Shown here: one piece after another, positions 1 through 5,626 of the stretch
How positions within the stretch are numbered: position 1 is the stretch's first letter
How the letters are laid out: each line of letters opens with the position of its first letter
Source: Chlorobiota bacterium
GTDB taxonomy: Bacteria; Bacteroidota; Ignavibacteria; Ignavibacteriales; Ignavibacteriaceae
Direction of reading: 5' to 3'
Length of the DNA stretch: 5,626 nucleotides
NCBI GenBank assembly: GCA_008363265.1
Contig: RHKR01000185.1
Location: forward strand, 1 to 5,626
The notes under the pieces: generated by a model
The model's input: the letters and a program-made list of their open reading frames with translations, nothing else
The model's database searches: none
What the model was told of the DNA's origin: nothing
Program-made: the position numbers and the translations under genes

Positions 1-123
1 GTGGATGGTGCACTCGGGAGGCAGATTTATGAACTGTATCTGACGGAGTGGCTCACGGCGGAGTTCACCGAATTCAGGCTCATACAGTGATGAAACAATG
101 TACGGGTTCGGCACTACACGGAT
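1..123 (-). other. Start of a probable T9SS type A / FlgD-like C-terminal sorting domain (cut by window edge)
   Basis: Residues 829-869 of the large protein: I-R-V-V-P-N-P-Y-I-V, then an acidic/basic loop and Q-I-Q-F-I-N-L-P-P-E-C-T-I-H. The V-x-P-N-P segment and the F-x-N-L-P strand are the opening landmarks of C-terminal sorting domains in secreted proteins of the Bacteroidota/Ignavibacteriota lineage. The expected remainder (an I-Y-T-x-x-G-x-x-V strand and terminal strands) is not visible, so the class is probable and not proven. Confidence 0.65.
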
Positions 124-2607
124 CTTTGTGAGATTACCTTTAATTGCTTCAGTGTTTACAACCGGTGCCTTGAGGTTGAAAGCGTACTTGTCTTTCAGTG
201 TCGGGGCTTTCGGTTTGATCGACACGAGCGAGAAGAGGTTACCCGGCTGCGGAGGGTTCGAAGCGTTGAACTCGATCCTTCCACGGAGACCGTTGAAACT
301 GAATGTGGAGAGGGTGTAAACAGAGTCGAAGGTCTTCGCTGCCGCACCGACGGCTGTATCACGCACTTCTATGTTCACAAAACCTTCACCGGCACTGTTG
401 AATCCCCTCCCCTTCACTTCAACGAAGTAGAGGGTGTTCTTGAGGAGTGTTTCATCAACGGAAGTGAAGTTGAGTGAGAAATTGTCGAGCCCGCCAACCT
501 TTGAGAAGCTCTTCACGGGGTCAGGTTTCGACATCGAGAAGATTATACCATCGGAGGTTGACTGAAGTTTGTCGAAATAGAACGGTCTCGGTTTAATGAG
601 CGTGTCGCCATCTTTTGATACAACAACCGCGAAGTTGAGGGTGAGCAGGTCACCTTTTTTCGGGCGGTGTTCAACCGGTGTTCCGGCGGGAGTGAATACT
701 TTCACGCGCATTCCGGTGCCGGGTATCGTGATAATCTGGTTCGGACTTGTCCAGTTGTACGAGACGTCAATTTTGATATTCTCACCTGTTGTGAGATTCA
801 CAAAATCGAAGAGGTTCGGCGCCTTGAAGTAAACCCCGTAACGTTCAGGTTTAGTCTGTGCCGAATCAGAAATTACCGCTGAGAGCTCTGTCCAGAGCAC
901 ACCCCGTTCGGTTCTGTTCGTATAGGTGAAACCGAGATTGTATTCGCCCGAGAGAAGATTTACGTTGTCATCAGGCTGAATATTGAAGGTGTAGTTGGAA
1001 GTACCGGTGCCTATCGCCCTGATGTTGTCGAGTGTTACAGGCGTACGTCCGAGCGCGGAGGAGAGCGGTGTTACAGATACGATATTTACCTGATCGAGGT
1101 TTTTGCCGAGCGGGCTCTCGAGTGGTTCGAGGAGGGAGTCTCCCCTGTCGTATGCCGTAATTGTGTACCAGTATTCGAAGCCGTTGGTAACGGTTGTGTC
1201 GATGTAGGAGTACTGAATGCCTTTGTCGATGCCGATATCATTCGGGATATCGAAGTCGCCGAGCTTGGTCCAGTTCACACCCTTGTCGATGCTGCGGTAA
1301 AGTCTGTAACCTTCGAAGTCGTACTGACCCGAGAAAGAGTCGAACGATCTTTCAGCATTATCATCCCAGTAGAGGGTGGCTTTAGTATCGGAAGCGATGC
1401 CCGAAAGTTTCGGGGTTACAGGCGGTTTCGCGATCTCATAGTCGAAAGCGTGGATTATATTGGCCTGTGCCAGGTTGGCCTGCAGATCGGCGAGATTGTC
1501 ACCTGCCACAACCACAGTGTAGAAAGTGAGTGTATCACCCGGGAAGATATGGTACGGACCCGAGGAGAGAGTGGCCAGCAGATCGAGACCGGTGGCCGGG
1601 ATCGTGTTCACATCGTCAAAACGAATATTTGTGTTGTTTCCGATATGGAAGTATTTATCCCTCAGGTTTGAGTTATACAGGCTCTGGGTTGAGGCCATTC
1701 TTCCGTAGAGGATCGAATCGATATCCGACACTTCATCATCGTTGTAGAGGGCGTAGTGGAAATCGGTAAGACCGAGCTGGCGGCCGTTAACCAAGGGGGT
1801 TTCCAGAAGGGAGACACCCATCATACCCGTTTTACCCGAAGGCCACTCGGAAGTGGTGCCGTTATCGTAGAACCAGACGAAATTGTTCGTGGTATCGAAT
1901 CCGAGTTTATCATTCGCGTACTCAGGAGCACCACCCGAAGCGTCTCCGACATCGATATCGGTAACGAGGGTGAAGAAGAGGGAGTCGTAGTCCCTGTTGC
2001 TCTTGTTGATGATCTGGTACTTGAAGAAGAGGAGGTCCTGAGCGAACTTTACACCGTAAGCGTAACCGGTCTGGTGCATCTCGATGCCGAGAATGCCGAT
2101 GGTGTTGTTGCTGTCGTTGTAAGCGCAATAGGAATCCTGATCCGATTTGATCACGGGGTTGCCGTCGGCATCTTTGACCGGCCAGCCTCTGGTCGGATGC
2201 CATGAAGCGGGGTTGTCGGAGAATGCGATCTTGGCACCCTGGTTGTTGTGGTAGCCCCAGGCGGCTTCCCACTCTTCATTGGTCACATATCTTCCCTGTA
2301 TCACGTTTCCGGGGATACCGACGTAAGGGTTCATGCGGTAGATATAGTGCTGACCGCTGTTGATCGGGTACTCGCCCGAGGGGCCCTGTGAAAGGCGGCG
2401 GGGATAGAGCTTCCCACGGTTCTCGAAGAAAAGACCGATATTCGAGGCATTGTGCGTGCCTCCGGCCCTGTCGATAAGACCCGTTACTGATGAGCCTCCT
2501 CCATTCTTCTGCAACTGTGCCGTAACCTCAGGAGAGAGGAAAAAGCCAGTTGCCAGAAAGAAGAGAAGGGTTTTACTGATTACAGTCATTTTACGTCTCA
2601 ATATCAT
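1..2607 (-). CDS. Large secreted surface protein with fibronectin-III-like module and likely T9SS C-terminal sorting domain (3' end off the window)
   Basis: The frame has 869 sense codons with no stop from the ATG at 2607 to base 1 and continues beyond the edge. Residues 1-30 are a signal peptide (cleavage after EVTA, before QLQK). Residues 31-390 match no domain I can name; they are rich in Asn, Asp, Gly and aromatic residues, for example EEWEAAWGYHN (111-121), FFKYQIINKSNRDYDSLFF (194-212) and TDIDVGD (216-222). Residues 395-502 resemble a fibronectin type III domain (TLYWDD, DFEGYRLYRS, FEYWYTITAYDRGD). Residues 503-828 are beta-rich and may hold further Ig-like folds. KIRVVPNPYIV (828-838) followed by RQIQFINLPPECTIH (855-869) matches the start of the FlgD-like / T9SS type A sorting domain, whose last strands would be outside. 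The protein is therefore probably exported through the outer membrane and held at the surface or released. It is 19 bases behind the receptor gene and likely co-expressed. No catalytic residues are recognised; a binding or structural role is a guess. The start could also be the ATG at 2589. Confidence 0.9.
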   Translation of the reverse strand, partial: MILRRKMTVISKTLLFFLATGFFLSPEVTAQLQKNGGGSSVTGLIDRAGGTHNASNIGLFFENRGKLYPRRLSQGPSGEYPINSGQHYIYRMNPYVGIPGNVIQGRYVTNEEWEAAWGYHNNQGAKIAFSDNPASWHPTRGWPVKDADGNPVIKSDQDSYCAYNDSNNTIGILGIEMHQTGYAYGVKFAQDLLFFKYQIINKSNRDYDSLFFTLVTDIDVGDASGGAPEYANDKLGFDTTNNFVWFYDNGTTSEWPSGKTGMMGVSLLETPLVNGRQLGLTDFHYALYNDDEVSDIDSILYGRMASTQSLYNSNLRDKYFHIGNNTNIRFDDVNTIPATGLDLLATLSSGPYHIFPGDTLTFYTVVVAGDNLADLQANLAQANIIHAFDYEIAKPPVTPKLSGIASDTKATLYWDDNAERSFDSFSGQYDFEGYRLYRSIDKGVNWTKLGDFDIPNDIGIDKGIQYSYIDTTVTNGFEYWYTITAYDRGDSLLEPLESPLGKNLDQVNIVSVTPLSSALGRTPVTLDNIRAIGTGTSNYTFNIQPDDNVNLLSGEYNLGFTYTNRTERGVLWTELSAVISDSAQTKPERYGVYFKAPNLFDFVNLTTGENIKIDVSYNWTSPNQIITIPGTGMRVKVFTPAGTPVEHRPKKGDLLTLNFAVVVSKDGDTLIKPRPFYFDKLQSTSDGIIFSMSKPDPVKSFSKVGGLDNFSLNFTSVDETLLKNTLYFVEVKGRGFNSAGEGFVNIEVRDTAVGAAAKTFDSVYTLSTFSFNGLRGRIEFNASNPPQPGNLFSLVSIKPKAPTLKDKYAFNLKAPVVNTEAIKGNLTKIRVVPNPYIVSSLYEPEFGELRREPLRQIQFINLPPECTIH
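1102..1425 (-). other. Fibronectin type III-like domain of the large secreted protein
   Basis: Residues 395-502. The module opens with PPVTPKLSGIASDTKATLYW, continues with the F-E-G-Y-R-L-Y-R-S strand and a D-K-G-V-N-W turn, and closes with Y-W-Y-T-I-T-A-Y-D-R-G-D and an E-S-P-L-G exit. These are the usual FnIII landmarks: an early Trp in strand B, the Y-x-L/I-Y-R strand C and the Y-x-x-x-A-x-D strand F. In known proteins such modules act as spacers or binding units. Confidence 0.75.
2518..2607 (-). other. Signal peptide of the large secreted protein
   Basis: Thirty residues: a basic start (MILRRKMTVISK), a hydrophobic core (TLLFFLATGFFL) and an SPEVTA cleavage site before QLQKNGGG. The shorter form that starts at M7 (2589) would still carry one lysine and the whole core, so the export prediction does not depend on the start choice. 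Confidence 0.8.
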
Positions 2608-2626
2608 GTTAATGGTTTCCTTCCGC
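2608..2626 (-). promoter_or_regulatory. Intergenic gap with ribosome binding site for the large secreted protein
   Basis: The 19 bases between the receptor stop (TAA at 2629-2627) and the ATG at 2607 read GCGGAAGGAAACCATTAAC on the coding strand. AAGGA (2622-2618) is a moderate Shine-Dalgarno match ten bases before that ATG. The alternative in-frame ATG at 2589 is preceded only by a weak GAG, so this site favours the 2607 start. No hairpin or terminator fits in the gap. Confidence 0.55.
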
Positions 2627-5083
2627 TTAGAATCTCAGTGAGGCACCGATGCGGATTCGTCTCGGAGCGCCGTAGTTTGAAGGATCTTCCATGTACTCTT
2701 TCGAGTATCCCCCGACGAATGTGTAATCAGGATCACCGGTATCACGGTAAACGTAGAGTACATTCTTCTGATCGGTTAGATTAAGTATCTCAGCGAAAAG
2801 ACGGAGACGAAGATTGTTGAATATCGTAAGGTCTTTACCCATCATCAGATCGAGTGTCCAGGTTGAGGGTTGCCTTAAAGCGTTCTTCACTACAAAGCCG
2901 ACATCACGGCCCGACTGGGTGTAAGGATATCCGCTCGCGTATGAAAAGATGAGAGAGAAATCCATATCGTCGAACACCCGCTCGCCGAAGAGTTCAGGAC
3001 CCTCATCCTTGGGGATCATGAATGTTGCGGTGGCGTTGAGTACGTGGGTTTTGTCGAAATCGAGGTAGTAGAGCTGCGACGACTCGTTCGAACCGGGATA
3101 CTGCTCGTCTTCAGATGACGCACTTCCTTTTGCCACCGAGTAGGTGTAGGTAAGTCCACCGGCGAAGTATTTGTCGGGACGGATATCAAGGTTAACCTCG
3201 AAACCCTTCATGTTGGCGTAATCCTCGTTAACGTAGAGGGTGTAGCCGACATATCTTCCCTCCGTGAACGGGAAGTAGTAACGGGTTCCGATAAGTCCGG
3301 TTACATCTTTATAGTAAGCGGTGAACGAGATCGCGGCACGGTCTGTAAGCTGGTGTGATACACCCACTTCATACGCGATGGTGCGCTGGGCATCGAGATC
3401 GGGTGAACCGAAAAGGGGCTCACGAACCTTTATATCGTACTGCTGGTTCTGGAAAAGGAACTGGTACTCGGGGTTCTGGAAGAAGTGTCCGTAGGCGAAG
3501 TGCAGTTTCGTCTTCTCGGTGATCGGGTGAGCGATACCAACCCTCGGGCTTACCTGAGAGCGGGGCTTCACTTCGATGATCGATGTCGGGTCGAGGGGGT
3601 TGCTCCGGAACTTTACGTTTCCGTTCATGTGATCGAACCGGAGTCCGAGATTGATCACGAGGCTCGGGAGCTCGATCTTGTCCTGAACATATGCGGCAAT
3701 TTCAAACGGCTGGGTCTGATAGTTGTTCACATAGGGGAAGTTACGTTTGGGATCTTCGATCGACCATAATTTAAGATCGTGGCTCTTGAATTGGGCGCCG
3801 AACTTGACCTCATTGGTGCTGTTGAACTGCCATACCGCGTCACCTTTGAAATCCAAAGTGGTGGTGCGGGAGTCAGTGATCACCAACGGATCAGCCTTCG
3901 CCCAAAACTCGAAGCCATTGCCTGCAGTGGATAGGAGCACACGGGCTGAGGCAATCATATACTGTGATGTATCTTTGTCGAGACCTGAGTAGTACCCCTG
4001 ATTGAAGTAGGATGCTTTCAGATCGTAAAAGAAATTGTTGGCGACTGTATGGGTCGCCGTAAAACTTGTCTGCCAGCTGTCTGTACGGTTCTTCAGGTAT
4101 TGCTCGGGGATGTACTTGTAGTCGTGATTGTAATTCCGTCTCAAGCCCTGACTTCCGCGGTTCGAAATAGTGATCCTGAACTGCGGAATGGCTGTAAGGG
4201 TAAGTTTTGTGAAGAACGACTGCTGGTTGTTGAATCCGAACGGAAGGTAACTTCCCTCGTTGAGTTGCTCACCCGAAACAAAGAAACGGAGCGCGCCGGG
4301 GATGATCGCACCCTCGAAGCTGCCGTTGATGCGGATCTCGTTGAGTTTTGAATAGCGCTCGATGCCGAAATTTGAGGTACGCATCTCGAGTTTACCTGAG
4401 AACTTGTCGGATCCGTCCCTGGTAACGATGTTAACGATACCCGAGAGGGCGTTGCCATACTCGGCGTTGAATGTACCGGAGAGGAGCGACATTTCCTGGA
4501 TGGCATCGTTGTTGATGTTAGTGGCCAAACCGCCGAGGAGCGGATCGGTAACATACATACCATCGATCATGTAAGCGACCTCGTTGGAGCGTCCGCCACG
4601 GATGTGGAGGTTTGAGCCGCTACCGACCACACCGGCCTGAAGCGAAAGGAGATCAGTGAAATTCCCTACCGGCAACAGTTCGATCTCGTCGCGGCCGACC
4701 ACGGAGATCGAGCTGGTAAGATCTTTCTGGATCAACGGCGTGTTGGCCGTAACCACCACTTCTTCCGTTGTCATCGAAACCGGTTTTAATTTGAAATCGA
4801 GGGTTGTGGTCTGATCGACAACGATCTTAACGCCGGAGACGGTAAGATGCTCGTAGCCGACATAGGTGACCTTCACCGAAAAGACCCCCGGCGGAACATT
4901 AAGGATGATGAACCGGCCGTCGTAGTCGGTCGATGCACCAAGTTTGGTACCCTCGATCATAACCGTGGCAGCGATCAGGGGTTCGCCCGTAATCGCGTCG
5001 GTGATCCTTCCTGAGAGCTTGCCGGTGATACCGGCCTGCACTACAGGGACAATGATAAGAAGAAAAAGAATAAATCTTTTCAT
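2627..5083 (-). CDS. TonB-dependent outer-membrane receptor with carboxypeptidase-regulatory-like N-terminal domain
   Basis: An 818-residue outer-membrane importer of the TonB-dependent class, which moves a bound ligand into the periplasm using TonB/ExbBD energy. Residues 1-17 are a signal peptide (MKRFILFLLIIVPVVQA, cleavage after VQA). Residues 20-105 are a carboxypeptidase-regulatory-like beta sandwich (GRITDAITGEPLIAATV, then DYDGRFIILNVPPG and VTYVGYE). EEVVVTA (107-113) is the Ton-box-like segment, and 114-230 is the plug with IRGGRSNE (161-168), YMIDGMYV and AEYGNALSGIVNIVT (207-221). Residues 231-818 alternate aromatic and polar residues as expected for a 22-strand barrel, with segments such as LGLRFDH (479-485), HFAYGHFFQNPEYQ (528-541) and FAEILNLTDQKNV (763-775), ending in a barrel-type strand with terminal phenylalanine (RIRIGASLRF). 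The ATG at 5083 is supported by GAGGAG and the signal peptide. Length and order are complete, with no disruption. It lacks a visible SusD partner; the neighbours are an RpiR-type regulator and a large secreted protein. The substrate is unknown. Confidence 0.95.
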   Translation of the reverse strand: MKRFILFLLIIVPVVQAGITGKLSGRITDAITGEPLIAATVMIEGTKLGASTDYDGRFIILNVPPGVFSVKVTYVGYEHLTVSGVKIVVDQTTTLDFKLKPVSMTTEEVVVTANTPLIQKDLTSSISVVGRDEIELLPVGNFTDLLSLQAGVVGSGSNLHIRGGRSNEVAYMIDGMYVTDPLLGGLATNINNDAIQEMSLLSGTFNAEYGNALSGIVNIVTRDGSDKFSGKLEMRTSNFGIERYSKLNEIRINGSFEGAIIPGALRFFVSGEQLNEGSYLPFGFNNQQSFFTKLTLTAIPQFRITISNRGSQGLRRNYNHDYKYIPEQYLKNRTDSWQTSFTATHTVANNFFYDLKASYFNQGYYSGLDKDTSQYMIASARVLLSTAGNGFEFWAKADPLVITDSRTTTLDFKGDAVWQFNSTNEVKFGAQFKSHDLKLWSIEDPKRNFPYVNNYQTQPFEIAAYVQDKIELPSLVINLGLRFDHMNGNVKFRSNPLDPTSIIEVKPRSQVSPRVGIAHPITEKTKLHFAYGHFFQNPEYQFLFQNQQYDIKVREPLFGSPDLDAQRTIAYEVGVSHQLTDRAAISFTAYYKDVTGLIGTRYYFPFTEGRYVGYTLYVNEDYANMKGFEVNLDIRPDKYFAGGLTYTYSVAKGSASSEDEQYPGSNESSQLYYLDFDKTHVLNATATFMIPKDEGPELFGERVFDDMDFSLIFSYASGYPYTQSGRDVGFVVKNALRQPSTWTLDLMMGKDLTIFNNLRLRLFAEILNLTDQKNVLYVYRDTGDPDYTFVGGYSKEYMEDPSNYGAPRRIRIGASLRF
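4394..4768 (-). other. TonB plug domain of the receptor, with Ton-box-like EEVVVTA
   Basis: Residues 106-230. EEVVVTA (107-113) is the likely TonB contact. The plug core carries the I-R-G-G-R-S-N-E motif (161-168), the V-A-Y-M-I-D-G-M strand and the closing E-Y-G-N-A-L-S-G-I-V-N-I-V-T segment that leads into the first barrel strand. Confidence 0.85.
4769..5026 (-). other. Carboxypeptidase-regulatory-like domain of the receptor
   Basis: Residues 20-105 of the receptor show the G-x-I-x-D-x-x-T-G-E-P-L-x-x-A-x-V pattern, then a T-D-Y-D-G-x-F turn and a V-P-P-G strand, the signature of the CarbopepD_reg_2 / CarboxypepD_reg-like extension found ahead of the plug in many Bacteroidota receptors. 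It sits in the periplasm ahead of the Ton box; its role in ligand uptake is not clearly settled. Confidence 0.85.
5033..5083 (-). other. Signal peptide of the TonB-dependent receptor
   Basis: Seventeen residues with two early positive charges (KR), a hydrophobic core (FILFLLIIVPVV) and a V-Q-A signal peptidase I site before GITGKLSG. There is no lipobox cysteine, so this is a Sec/SPI signal and not a lipoprotein signal. Confidence 0.85.
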
Positions 5084-5095
5084 GATCTCCTCTTG
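5084..5095 (-). promoter_or_regulatory. Ribosome binding site of the TonB-dependent receptor gene
   Basis: The whole 12-base gap between the regulator stop and the receptor ATG reads CAAGAGGAGATC on the coding strand. It contains GAGGAG (5092-5087), a strong Shine-Dalgarno match that ends only three bases before the ATG. The gap is too short for a separate promoter or terminator, so the receptor is probably translated from a message that also carries the regulator. Confidence 0.7.
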
Positions 5096-5626
5096 TTAAT
5101 TGATGAGGTGGCCTTGCTCGATCTCGTTGAGCTTCTTAAGCCATTCCTTCGCTTTTTTCTTGTTAAGCCTCGCGGCTTCCGTAGTGATCGCGTTTATTAT
5201 TACTGATATTGCCGCGAACGAGTTGGTATAGAGCATGTTCTCCGATTTAACGGTGAGTGCTATATCCGAGATCGAGGCGGCGGGTGAGGTCGATTTGTTC
5301 GTGATCGCGATAACCTTAACCCCTCTCTTCTTTACGGAGCGGGCAAGTTCGATCGTTTCATGCGAATATGGAGGAAAAGAGAATATGATCAGAACATCCT
5401 TCTCGGTGATAAAGAGGCTTTCCTCTTGAAGTGAAGCCCACCCGTTCCGGAAGTTGCGCGCTTTTATCCCCACCTGCGTGAGCTGGTAGCCCAGCACTTC
5501 GGCCAGAAGATAAGAGATGCCCAGCCCGGCGGTATAGACCTCGGATGCAGAGGCAATGAATGACACCGCTTCGGAGAACCTGGAGTGGTCGATCATGAAG
5601 AGGGTCTCGTTGATATTCTTTATATC
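5096..5626 (-). CDS. MurR/RpiR-family regulator, SIS-domain C-terminal part (5' end off the window)
   Basis: The frame is open to the right edge, so the ATG at 5596 is internal and not the true start: ten sense codons (DIKNINETLF) precede it. The visible 176 residues end at a TAA at 5098-5096. They form a sugar isomerase (SIS) fold: a leading helix with the NINET segment typical of the RpiR linker, then EVYTAGLGIS (residues 29-38, first strand and phosphosugar-binding loop), DVLIIFSFPPYSHET (77-91, second strand with the serine/threonine loop), GVKVIAITN (102-110) and a late SDIALTV strand (120-126), followed by a lysine-rich C-terminal helix. RpiR proteins normally have an N-terminal helix-turn-helix of about 75-80 residues, which would lie beyond the edge; family members bind sugar phosphates and usually repress transport or catabolic genes. 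It lies 12 bases ahead of the receptor gene, which suggests co-transcription. The specific sugar is unknown. A stand-alone SIS protein without the DNA-binding domain is the main alternative, because that domain is not visible. Confidence 0.85.
   Translation of the reverse strand, partial: DIKNINETLFMIDHSRFSEAVSFIASASEVYTAGLGISYLLAEVLGYQLTQVGIKARNFRNGWASLQEESLFITEKDVLIIFSFPPYSHETIELARSVKKRGVKVIAITNKSTSPAASISDIALTVKSENMLYTNSFAAISVIINAITTEAARLNKKKAKEWLKKLNEIEQGHLIN

Noticed and set aside
98..882. Three short overlapping plus-strand frames near the left end
   Set aside because: They lie antisense to the continuous minus-strand frame that encodes the FnIII-to-sorting-domain part of the secreted protein, and their translations match nothing recognisable.
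1756..2205. 149-codon plus-strand frame, the longest on that strand
   Set aside because: It lies wholly antisense to the large secreted-protein gene. Its Val/Glu/Ile-rich composition is the mirror of Asn/Asp/Tyr/Phe-rich coding on the other strand, it has no recognisable motif, and the minus-strand frame has a signal peptide and domain landmarks.
1922..2272. 116-codon minus-strand frame rich in Arg and Gln
   Set aside because: It is an out-of-frame reading of the secreted-protein gene. Low-complexity Arg/Gln/His content is typical of a shifted frame, and no ribosome binding site or family match supports it.
2608..2626. Possible terminator or promoter between the receptor and the secreted protein
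   Set aside because: The gap is 19 bases, with no inverted repeat or T-run; it is occupied by the ribosome binding site of the next gene.
4049..4351. 100-codon plus-strand frame opposite the receptor barrel
   Set aside because: It is antisense to conserved barrel-coding sequence, has no motif and no clear ribosome binding site, and is best explained as a shadow.
4141..4563. 140-codon minus-strand frame inside the receptor gene
   Set aside because: It is a shifted frame under the plug and early barrel region of a well-supported receptor. Its Ser/Arg/Thr-rich sequence resembles no protein family.
2627..5083. Receptor named as a full SusC of a polysaccharide-use locus
   Set aside because: Domain order fits the wider TonB-receptor class, but it is shorter than usual SusC proteins (about 1000 residues) and no SusD partner is visible, so a SusC symbol is not supported.

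Overview
The window is almost wall-to-wall coding on the minus strand. It holds three genes in one tight, apparently co-transcribed run that reads from right to left: a MurR/RpiR-type SIS-domain regulator (5' end beyond the right edge), a complete 818-residue TonB-dependent outer-membrane receptor, and a very large secreted protein (at least 869 residues) whose 3' end lies beyond the left edge. The gaps between genes are only 12 and 19 bases and each contains the ribosome binding site of the next gene. There is no internal terminator, RNA gene, mobile element, repeat array or CRISPR, and no non-coding stretch longer than 19 bases.

The organism is probably from the Bacteroidota/Ignavibacteriota/Chlorobiota (FCB) side of the bacteria. 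The receptor starts with a carboxypeptidase-regulatory-like domain followed by an EEVVVTA Ton-box-like segment, a layout typical of that group. The third gene has a fibronectin-III-like module containing DFEGYRLYRS and TAYDRGD, then a VVPNPY segment leading into what looks like a C-terminal sorting/FlgD-like domain of the type IX secretion system (T9SS) kind. This combination recalls large surface proteins of Ignavibacteria and related candidate phyla. The assignment rests on motif memory, not on a search.

Layout: 5626-5096 is the C-terminal 176 residues of the regulator; 5083-2627 is the receptor; 2607-1 is the large secreted protein. The last of these is the easiest to overlook because it has no stop codon inside the window, yet it occupies nearly half of it. 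I translated it throughout: 869 consecutive sense codons from the ATG at 2607 end exactly at base 1.

Working together (inference): a regulator whose family senses phosphorylated sugars would control an outer-membrane importer and a secreted or cell-surface partner protein. The SusD-like lipoprotein that normally accompanies a SusC receptor in polysaccharide-use loci is not present in the visible part. The ligand cannot be read from the sequence.
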